Below, piece after piece: positions 1-6,861 of a stretch of 64,000 bases of DNA (positions within the stretch are counted from its first letter, which is position 1; every line of letters starts with the position of its first letter). The position numbers and the translations under genes were made by a program. Under the pieces are notes generated by a model, which worked only from the letters and a program-made list of their open reading frames with translations, ran no database searches and was not told the origin of the DNA. Source of the DNA: an uncultured Flavobacteriales bacterium (GTDB lineage: Bacteria > Bacteroidota > Bacteroidia > CAIKAF01). The stretch is taken from the NCBI GenBank assembly GCA_903825395.1, contig CAIKAF010000005.1, positions 18,755-82,754 of the forward strand, in the 5' to 3' direction.

Positions 1-1
1 A

Positions 2-298
2 AGACCCGACGGAACTCCAGAATCTATTGATTTGGGGATGCATCCCATGCATCCGGTAGTTTGGACACGGGAAGGGCTTCCGGCATACCATTGGGTGAGT
101 ATTTTGGATGATATTGACCATGAAATTTCAGATGTTTGGCGTGGCGCCGACCTTTTAGAATCAACGGGAATTCAACGGCAATTGGCTCGCCTGGCTGGAC
201 TTGACGGTTTTGAAACCATTCGGTTTGGCCATCATGCCTTGATTACCGATACTGAGGGCAGAAAGCTAAGCAAGAGCGTATTGAGTGGAAATCAATAG
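2..298 (+). CDS. gluQ: Glutamyl-tRNA synthetase-like (GluQ type), 3' part
   Basis: The frame is open to the left edge, so only the C-terminal part is seen. The residues match the second half of a class I GluRS catalytic core: a GLPAYHWVSILDD stretch, then the WRGADLLESTGIQ segment typical of the family, and a KLSKS signature (KMSKS motif) that positions ATP. GluQ enzymes attach glutamate to queuosine in tRNA-Asp; full GluRS charges tRNA-Glu. The stop comes only about eight residues after KLSKS, so there is no anticodon-binding domain, which favours GluQ-like over GluRS. Known GluQ proteins normally carry some tens of residues after this motif, so the end is unusually short. It converges on the HIT gene with a 7-base overlap. 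Confidence 0.6.
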   Translation, partial: RPDGTPESIDLGMHPMHPVVWTREGLPAYHWVSILDDIDHEISDVWRGADLLESTGIQRQLARLAGLDGFETIRFGHHALITDTEGRKLSKSVLSGNQ

Positions 299-663
299 TC
301 TTTTTTTGCTGGAATTACCCCCCGGACCCCTCCTCTTGGATTTTCAACATCTCCGGCATATCGAGGAATCAAATGAAGATGGGCATGGAAAATCGTTTGT
401 CCGGCGGCAGTCCCCACATTGATTCCAATATTAAATCCATCGGGTTTTCGTTCTGAAATCAGCTGCATTTGACACTCGTTCAGTAACTCTAGGCATGCCT
501 TTTGCTCTGACGGGCTGAGCTGAAAAAAATCAGAACAATGCCGTCGGGGAATCACCAAAATATGTCCAGGACTTACCGGGAATCCATCGTAAAAGGAAAT
601 CGCTTCCTTGTTTTCAGCGATAATTGTCCGATGATTTAAATCGCAAAAAGGGCAATCGCTCAT
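292..663 (-). CDS. HIT-family nucleotide hydrolase
   Basis: A 123-residue histidine-triad protein. The HAHLHLIPR motif at residues 93-101 supplies the three active-site histidines (93, 95, 97), and an N-terminal CPFC pair at 4-7 resembles the zinc-binding cysteines of Hint/Ap4A-type members. Family members hydrolyse nucleotide phosphoramidates or dinucleoside polyphosphates in the cytoplasm; the substrate here cannot be told. Length is normal. The start codon overlaps the stop of the upstream HNH gene by four bases (ATGA), so the two are very likely co-translated. Confidence 0.85.
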   Translation of the reverse strand: MSDCPFCDLNHRTIIAENKEAISFYDGFPVSPGHILVIPRRHCSDFFQLSPSEQKACLELLNECQMQLISERKPDGFNIGINVGTAAGQTIFHAHLHLIPRYAGDVENPRGGVRGVIPAKKDY

Positions 664-1730
664 ACTGTTTCTAGGTATTCAAATCCATTGTTGTGGGCAA
701 TGCTGAGCAAAGGGGAAAGTTGTTCCCGGAATCGTTCACTCGACATGGCATCTACATGGGGAAATAATGTTAAATAATCTTGAAGGAATCGATTACGCGG
801 AGCCACCTTACTCATATGTTGAACGGCAGAAGATTGAAGCAAATAAAAGCCGTCGAAGTACCGGTTCAATGGCGGTAGCTTGTCGCTTTTTCGAGAATTA
901 AAAGAAGGATCGGCGGGAATTAAATTCCACATCAGGTCGTGAGAAACAAAGCGATAAGGAATAAAATGTTCGACAGCATAGGTTCCTTTTTCCATTGGTT
1001 TCCCAGTATAAATACAGGCTTGAGGGCCTAGGTCGTTCAATACTTTATCCCAAAAGTCCCTGCGTTGAGGAACCAATGAATTGCGCATTGCTGGCTTAAT
1101 TAACTTATTTGCCAAGTCTGGCACCTGTGGGTTTTTGGTTTGTAAAAACTGAGTCAAGTTCCAATAGCAAAAGTCTTTTAGCAAACGGATGTTGGTTTCT
1201 AAATATGGGAGCCAAATTGGATTGATTTCTATTCGGTCAGGAAATACGGCATACAAAACCTGATTGGAATACGCCTGCGATTGAGTATAAATACGTTGCC
1301 GCTGCTGTGCGTCGCTTTCTCCTTTAAATTTAGGAAACCAGGGGCTTAAGAACCAATGTGGTACATTTTTATCGAAGTGTTTTAACAAACGAAGCGATAA
1401 TGGTCTTTTGGTGACAGACAGCTGTGCCAACACCTGATCGCGGGCCGCGTCCACAGGGATGTCTTCTAAGTGTGCTAGTGCTTGAGCGGCATATTGAAGC
1501 TTATCGTTATGGCCAAAAGAAACCTTAAAATAGTGAATGGTGTACCAGGCTTGAGCAAGCATTTGAGCAAAGAGCTCCTGTTTAGAAATGGTGTCTCTCC
1601 GTTGTTCTACAAAATATAAGATGGATAAAAACCAGTAAAACTTGTAGGTTAAATAGGTGTTATTAAAGCAAGCTGCCAGATTGGCTACGGGCAGATAAGA
1701 TGAGGGCGTAAGGCGAGAAGAAACAACCAT
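660..1730 (-). CDS. HNH endonuclease-domain protein
   Basis: With the Met at 1730 as start the protein has 356 residues; the frame runs on to 1802 but the extra N-terminus is Phe-rich and implausible, and a TACTTTG box lies just upstream of 1730. The C-terminal half holds an HNH-type fold: CIYTGKPM near residue 239, VEHFIPYRF near 254, the tryptophan-asparagine WNLIP near 268 and NSRKSDKL near 278, matching the Cys/His/Asn/Lys pattern of HNH nucleases with a single zinc-ligand-like Cys at the front. The N-terminal ~230 residues are helical and unassigned. It is translationally coupled to the HIT hydrolase. Whether it cuts foreign or host DNA is not known; a defence or repair role is inference. 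Confidence 0.7.
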   Translation of the reverse strand: MVVSSRLTPSSYLPVANLAACFNNTYLTYKFYWFLSILYFVEQRRDTISKQELFAQMLAQAWYTIHYFKVSFGHNDKLQYAAQALAHLEDIPVDAARDQVLAQLSVTKRPLSLRLLKHFDKNVPHWFLSPWFPKFKGESDAQQRQRIYTQSQAYSNQVLYAVFPDRIEINPIWLPYLETNIRLLKDFCYWNLTQFLQTKNPQVPDLANKLIKPAMRNSLVPQRRDFWDKVLNDLGPQACIYTGKPMEKGTYAVEHFIPYRFVSHDLMWNLIPADPSFNSRKSDKLPPLNRYFDGFYLLQSSAVQHMSKVAPRNRFLQDYLTLFPHVDAMSSERFREQLSPLLSIAHNNGFEYLETV

Positions 1731-1854
1731 AAATTGAAAAACAAAGTACGGAAATCTTCTCTCGTTTGAGGAGATAAAAAACCATCCAAGGAAAAAAAAC
1801 AACAGAAAACAATGGTTTAGGGGAGCATAAAGGGGGCTAATGCGGTCAAAAGCC

Positions 1855-1862
1855 TACCTTTG
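1855..1862 (+). promoter_or_regulatory. Bacteroidota -7 box for the WG-like/YyaL operon
   Basis: TACCTTTG fits the TAnnTTTG element recognised by the Bacteroidota primary sigma factor. It lies 35 bases before the ATG at 1898. No convincing -33 TTG was found at standard spacing. Confidence 0.5.
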
Positions 1863-1897
1863 TTCTAGCATAACACGTCGAAAGCATCATTAAGACG

Positions 1898-2434
1898 ATG
1901 GGAAAAAAAATTCGAAATGGGGTATTGGGACTGCTGAGGGTTTGCCTCTGTACGTTTGTACTTTCTCCGCTTCAAGCCCAACAGTTCCATTCAGATGCCA
2001 ATTTGCGCGCGCTTGCGGAAGCAGATACCATTGTTCGTATATACAGCCGGGAGAGCGGAAATTTTAGTGGAGTCTTTTTTGCCCGAATTTCAGATTCTAA
2101 GAAATGGGGAGTTTTTAATGCCTTTTCCGAGTCCAAAGGCAATTCACAGGTAATTCCAATGCTATTTGACTCTCTCACCCTTGTACATCACCCTGTTTAT
2201 GTGTATTTGGCATGGCAAGACGGAAAAATGGGTTTGGTAGAAAATAGCCGCATACAAGAACGCGTACCCGTATTCATATATCAAGATGGAATGTACGCTC
2301 TAGATGCGCAACAAAACCATTATGTTTTGGTGAAAGAGAAAAACCGTTGGTCTGTTTTAGATGCTCGAAGTCAGCGGCCTCTTTCGGGAAAAACATGGCC
2401 AGACCCCCTTCGGATTCCACTTCCTGTTCGGTAA
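1898..2434 (+). CDS. Small secreted protein of unknown function
   Basis: 178 residues. The N-terminus has two basic residues, a hydrophobic core and an A-x-A-like end (LQAQ at about 25-28), so it is exported. The mature part contains a KKWGVFN stretch reminiscent of WG beta repeats but too few to call the family. The stop and the start of the next gene share one base (TAATG), so it sits in an operon with the YyaL-type protein. Its function is not recognisable. Confidence 0.65.
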   Translation: MGKKIRNGVLGLLRVCLCTFVLSPLQAQQFHSDANLRALAEADTIVRIYSRESGNFSGVFFARISDSKKWGVFNAFSESKGNSQVIPMLFDSLTLVHHPVYVYLAWQDGKMGLVENSRIQERVPVFIYQDGMYALDAQQNHYVLVKEKNRWSVLDARSQRPLSGKTWPDPLRIPLPVR

Positions 2435-4377
2435 TGAAGAACATGGAGCAAAATAATCTGGGGCTTGAAAATAGCCCCTATCTGCGTCAGCATTCCTCAA
2501 ACCCGGTATGGTGGCAACCCTATGGACATGAAGCCATACAGCAGGCAGAAAAGTCAAATCGGTTGTTGGTTGTAAGCATCGGTTATTCCGCCTGCCATTG
2601 GTGCCATGTAATGGAACATGAATCCTTTTCTGATCAGGAAGTAGCAGCGGTCATGAATTCCCGCTATGTTTCCATAAAATTAGATCGAGAAGAACGGCCC
2701 GACTTAGACCATGTTTACATGCAAGCAGCCATGTTATCTTCTCGGCAAGGAGGTTGGCCGCTAAATGCCTTGTGCTTGCCGGACGGGAGACCCTTTTTTG
2801 CCGGCACCTACTTTCCAAAAGAACGCTGGCTGTTGATTTTGAATCATTTTTATGGTCTCTGGATTACTGAGCCGCAGTCCTTGCTTGAGGCGGCAAGCCA
2901 AATTCAACAAGGGATTTCAAGACTGCTTGCCGCTCCTACTATTGACTATGATGCTACACCTGATATTTCTGGGCAACTTCAAGATTGGAAACAACGCGTT
3001 TATGCCCATTTGGATCCAGATTTTGGAGGGCCAGACCGTGAGCCTCGATTTCCGATGCCAGCCATTGCCCTTCCTTTTTTGAGCGACAATCAACCCATGG
3101 CCGAGCGAATAAAAACTTGGCTATTGAGGATGGCGGCAGGTGGTATATATGACCAAGTAGGAGGAGGATTTGCTCGCTATTCTACAGACGGCCATTGGTT
3201 TGTTCCTCATTTTGAAAAGATGCTGTACGACAATGCACAACTGCTTGAGGTATATGCATTAGCCTTTCAACGAGAAAAACATCCCATCTTCCTTCGAACC
3301 CTTCATGGAATATTAGATTGGGTCAGCTCTGATTTAGAATTATCAGATGGTCGAATTCAATCGGCTATGGATGCGGACAGCGAAGGCGAAGAGGGCCTTT
3401 TTTATTGCTGGAAGCCTGAAGAGTTGCCCGCATTTAAGCCTAAGGAATGGAATGATTTACGGTTGGATTTTGAATGGATTCCAGAAGGGAATTGGGAAGG
3501 GAAAACCATATTTTGGCGCCCTAAACGCTGGGCTCAGCCTCTACTACCCAATACCGAATCGGCATTGCAAAAACTAAAGCGTACCCGAGACCTTAGAACG
3601 GCGCCTAGCATAGACACCAAGGTGCTTTTGGGCTGGAACGCCCTATACCTTAAAGGCTTGGTAGCGGCAGCACTATGCGATGTCTGTTTTGAAGAAAAAA
3701 TATTAAAAAAGGCTGGAATTCTGGGCGAAGTCCTATGGAAATATCGACATGAGCAAGGACAGTGGACGCGCTGCATGGAAGCTAGGCCGTATTTACCTGC
3801 CTTTCTAGAAGATTTAGCACCACTTGGGTTGGCTTTGACTGGCCTGCACCAATTGTATGGAAAAGGCCCTTGGCTTGATAGAGCATTGCAATTGGCAGAG
3901 GATATGGTGGCGCAGTTTGGGCAAGCCGACAGTCCGCTACTTTCCTTTTCTGCCGAACCAGATCCAATAACGGGGAAAGCGCATTTTGAAATACAAGACA
4001 ATGTGATTCCTTCTGGCAACAGTATGGCAGCTCGGTTTTTTTTGGAATTGGGGCGGCTTTCAGGCCGAATGGAGCTAATAGAGCGTGCGAAAAAAATGCT
4101 GTTCCAAGCGTATGGTGCGCTGAATGAATCTCCAATGTGGCATAGCGGTTGGTTGTTGCTCGCTGAAACCATTGTCGACCCCCCAGATGAGCTTCGATAC
4201 CATGAAGATGCCATTTCGGCCCGTCGGGTCTGGAGACAGCGGCACCGAGCACCCCTATTAATCTTTGATGAATCCCTTGCCCCTGGACATTGGCAGGTTT
4301 GTCGAGGTACTCAGTGTATATTGCCGGCAGCGTCGGAGGCCGAATTGCTGAACTGCTGGCCCAATTATGTTGAATAG
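2434..4377 (+). CDS. Thioredoxin-domain protein, YyaL/DUF255 family
   Basis: Start chosen at the ATG that overlaps the previous stop; the frame also extends upstream inside the previous gene but those residues look non-coding. 647 residues. The N-terminal thioredoxin-like domain carries CHWCHVM at 54-60, the family signature, and a conserved LDREERPDLDHVYM stretch follows. The remainder resembles the alpha/alpha-barrel of six-hairpin glycosidase-like proteins (HFEKMLYDNAQL and MDADSEGEEG motifs are typical). The family (bacterial YyaL, animal SPATA20) is widespread but biochemically poorly defined; a redox or sugar-related role is only suggested by the folds. Length is near the family norm. 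Confidence 0.88.
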   Translation: MKNMEQNNLGLENSPYLRQHSSNPVWWQPYGHEAIQQAEKSNRLLVVSIGYSACHWCHVMEHESFSDQEVAAVMNSRYVSIKLDREERPDLDHVYMQAAMLSSRQGGWPLNALCLPDGRPFFAGTYFPKERWLLILNHFYGLWITEPQSLLEAASQIQQGISRLLAAPTIDYDATPDISGQLQDWKQRVYAHLDPDFGGPDREPRFPMPAIALPFLSDNQPMAERIKTWLLRMAAGGIYDQVGGGFARYSTDGHWFVPHFEKMLYDNAQLLEVYALAFQREKHPIFLRTLHGILDWVSSDLELSDGRIQSAMDADSEGEEGLFYCWKPEELPAFKPKEWNDLRLDFEWIPEGNWEGKTIFWRPKRWAQPLLPNTESALQKLKRTRDLRTAPSIDTKVLLGWNALYLKGLVAAALCDVCFEEKILKKAGILGEVLWKYRHEQGQWTRCMEARPYLPAFLEDLAPLGLALTGLHQLYGKGPWLDRALQLAEDMVAQFGQADSPLLSFSAEPDPITGKAHFEIQDNVIPSGNSMAARFFLELGRLSGRMELIERAKKMLFQAYGALNESPMWHSGWLLLAETIVDPPDELRYHEDAISARRVWRQRHRAPLLIFDESLAPGHWQVCRGTQCILPAASEAELLNCWPNYVE

Positions 4378-4847
4378 GAATGATGGCCAGAGAAAAAAGT
4401 AAAGTTTTGAGCTTTAAACTTGAAACGAAGATTAAATCGACCTTGAAACCCCTTCTTGTATGCATTCTAAATTAAAGAGCGAGGTATAGCCAAAAGTGGC
4501 ATTAATCGATGTATATGGAGAAGCTGAAAATACAAGGCAACTTCGTTCGCGTTCCATTGGGGAAGGGAGTGGGAAAATCAAAAATAGGTCATTACGTCCG
4601 TTGGAAGAGATTTCCCTTTTTTGGGTCCACGGTTTGACGCCTCAGTTAACTCCAATACCGATTTCCTGAAGACTGCGCATAAGCTTTACCCAAAAAAGGT
4701 TGCCTCGCGCCCTTCAGGTCGCCATCGTTTTACCCGACTCAAAGGAAACTTGAATTTTTTTTGATTCCCACCTCATTTCCTCTCCTCCTTAAACCCCCTT
4801 CCAATTTCCCCTCCTAAAAAAGGATGAATTTGCCAGTTCATCCAGTC

Positions 4848-5048
4848 TCATTCCCATGCTCCCGCTTCCTGCATCAGCAAAGTTGCCTTTGCACGATTCA
4901 GAAAGCTTTTCTGAGACTCCCCAAGGCGAATTTGATTCCGCTTTTCAGCTTCACCAAATTCCCGTAGTTCACTCCAAAAAGTGCCCTAACTATTCTTCGC
5001 CACCCCAAATACGTGACGAAGTCTTCTTTTTAACGTTTCATCGATGAA
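4848..5048 (-). pseudogene. Possible relic of a small gene
   Basis: Reading leftwards from 5048 the frame gives about 20 charged residues, a TAG stop at 4986-4988, then 45 further codons (including TFWSELREFGEAEKRNQ) before a TGA at 4848-4850. The composition is helical and protein-like and a -7 box lies just upstream. There is no in-frame ATG. This could be chance; nothing was recognised as homologous. Confidence 0.2.
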
Positions 5049-5233
5049 CTACAAAGTTACGCGAGGATTTTCAAAGTTTCAAGGAGAATAGCCAATTTAA
5101 TTCGTAGTTGAGCAGCCTCTCAAGGTTGAATCCCCTGAAATACCTACATTATGATGTGATTCAGGCAATTTAATAATAGCTAAAATAAAAGCCGAAAAAT
5201 TACATTATTCCAAAAAAGAGAGGTTCAAAACAA

Positions 5234-5259
5234 AAAAAGCAGCCCGAAGGCTGCTTTTT
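5234..5259. terminator. Bidirectional intrinsic terminator
   Basis: AGCAGCC and GGCTGCT form a stem closed by a CGAA loop and flanked by A and T runs on both sides. It lies 20 bases past the stop of the leftward esterase gene. Confidence 0.85.
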
Positions 5260-5279
5260 TATTTAAAAGAATTCCGTAA

Positions 5280-6818
5280 TTATTTCCATTGAATACGTTC
5301 CGTAACCACGCCCATTGAGGTTGTCATTTCAACAACGTACAATCCGGAGGGAAGCCCATTGCGGTCTAAAACCACCAGCGAGGTTGGTTCAACTTCTGCA
5401 CTGCTTATTTCCACACCATTTAGGGCAAGTACCCGAACTCGAAAAATAGAATTAGAGGGGTGAACCCGTAGATTCATCACATCAGCAGAGGGATTAGGAA
5501 ATGCGCTATGCTGAATTACAAAGTTATTGATAGGCTCAGAATTTAATGTTGGGTTATCCAATACCAACTTCATGCGTGGGATTAGGAATCCTACGATGGT
5601 ATCCAAATAGGTCATAGCTTTAGCCTTGCTCATATCTGGATTTCCGGCAAGTCCATTGGCATTGATGGTAGGACCATTTTGACCCAACATGGCAGCTTCT
5701 GCAGAAACCGTTGCGGTATCCCACCACTCCCAAGGAGAAGTGTCTTCTAGAGGTCCTGATATTTCAGGGCGATCAATTTGAAACAATCCTTCATACTGGG
5801 CCTTTGGATTTAATGCATAGGCGCGTTGGCTAATGGGATCATTAAATGTGGCATTTTGCCAAATGTCATTGTTCCCCAATTCATTGGCCCGTTTCACAAC
5901 GGCACGGCTTCCTTGAACAAACACTACAGGCTGCCCCGTAGTGGGTACAATGACCACACCAGAATCAAAGGGAGCATAAATATCACGGCTGGCATGAATA
6001 GCGGCCACGGGTGGCTCTTGCCACTCGCCTTGCATCCAGCTAATGTCTCCAATGGCTCCGCCAAGGTTGGCAACCATAGAAACATAATTTTCATATCCAG
6101 GGTGGTTGTAATTGTTAAACAAACCTCCGGTACCATTAACTGAACCTACCAGTGTATCATTGATTACAGAGTTTCCGCTAGGTAAAAGAAACTTCGGCAA
6201 AGCTGTTTCCTCTTGACGATTTAGGGCACCGTATGCCAAAGTTATATACCCCCCAGATCCTTGACCAATCAAAATGATTTTACCTGGATTGATGTTGTAG
6301 GTAGTGGCTTCTTTTTTGAAATAACGAACGGCAGTTTGAACGTCATGAATGGCGCGATAAACAGCATTCAAGATTCCTGCGGTACGTTCAATTTGAGAGG
6401 GAGCAAACGGGTTCCATCCTATACGGTAGGTAGGAGCTGCCACCACATAGCCCTTCATGGCCATGCGCACACACAACTCCACCAAGGCGGAATCCTTGTT
6501 GTTACCAGAATAGGAGCCATTGATGTATTTGGGTAAGAAAGATCCAGTGTGCAACAAAATAACGACCGGCCGATCGGTGACGTTATCGCTGGATGGAGGC
6601 GTATACATATCCATGTACAAATCGCCCAACTGTGGATTGGTAGAACTACTTCCAGACGGAGCTGGAGGGAAGTTTAAGAAATAATAATTCTGGCCAAAGG
6701 TTACGTTAGGAGTAATAACCACGTCATTGCGGCTGAACACATCATCCACGTAACGGGTTTGGGCCATTCCAGCAAAACTCATGCTGAGAAGGGCGGCAGA
6801 GAGTAAGAGATTTTTCAT
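5280..6818 (-). CDS. Secreted alpha/beta hydrolase with T9SS sorting domain
   Basis: 512 residues. Signal peptide at 1-19 (ends AGMAQ). An esterase-like alpha/beta-hydrolase domain follows: LLHTGSF at 89-94 forms the likely oxyanion region and GQGSGG at 185-190 is the nucleophile elbow with Ser188. The last ~80 residues (from FPNPSADVMNLRV) are a type A T9SS C-terminal domain ending in GLYVVEM...ERIQWK, so the enzyme is secreted or held at the cell surface. Family enzymes hydrolyse carboxylic esters; the substrate is unknown. It is followed by a strong terminator and preceded by a -7 box. Confidence 0.85.
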   Translation of the reverse strand: MKNLLLSAALLSMSFAGMAQTRYVDDVFSRNDVVITPNVTFGQNYYFLNFPPAPSGSSSTNPQLGDLYMDMYTPPSSDNVTDRPVVILLHTGSFLPKYINGSYSGNNKDSALVELCVRMAMKGYVVAAPTYRIGWNPFAPSQIERTAGILNAVYRAIHDVQTAVRYFKKEATTYNINPGKIILIGQGSGGYITLAYGALNRQEETALPKFLLPSGNSVINDTLVGSVNGTGGLFNNYNHPGYENYVSMVANLGGAIGDISWMQGEWQEPPVAAIHASRDIYAPFDSGVVIVPTTGQPVVFVQGSRAVVKRANELGNNDIWQNATFNDPISQRAYALNPKAQYEGLFQIDRPEISGPLEDTSPWEWWDTATVSAEAAMLGQNGPTINANGLAGNPDMSKAKAMTYLDTIVGFLIPRMKLVLDNPTLNSEPINNFVIQHSAFPNPSADVMNLRVHPSNSIFRVRVLALNGVEISSAEVEPTSLVVLDRNGLPSGLYVVEMTTSMGVVTERIQWK

Positions 6819-6835
6819 AAGGTGTATTTATGAAT

Positions 6836-6843
6836 CTAAGGTA
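6836..6843 (-). promoter_or_regulatory. -7 box of the secreted esterase
   Basis: Read on the minus strand this is TACCTTAG, 17 bases before the start codon, a close match to TAnnTTTG. Confidence 0.45.
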
Positions 6844-6861
6844 TAAATAAAAACCCGTGAA

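Larger units (their letters stand above)
4378..5279. other. 900-bp intergenic stretch
   Basis: No intact gene is recognised between the YyaL-type gene and the secreted esterase. On the minus strand a TAACTTTG box (5052-5059) precedes a frame (4848-5048) that reads as protein-like sequence but is broken by one in-frame TAG at 4986-4988 and lacks a start codon, so it may be the relic of a small gene. No structured RNA such as RNase P RNA or tmRNA could be recognised by eye. Confidence 0.4.

Noticed and set aside
3534..4465. Leftward frames of 226-227 residues opposite the YyaL-type gene
   Set aside because: Antisense frames with Ser/Arg/Pro-rich composition; the rightward gene has clear family motifs.
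4856..5047. 63-residue rightward frame in the 900-bp gap
   Set aside because: Pro/Ser-rich with no promoter or family; the opposite strand looks more coding-like in the same place.
4378..5279. RNase P RNA or tmRNA in the large gap
   Set aside because: No P4-type conserved blocks or tRNA-like ends could be seen; a covariance-model search would decide.
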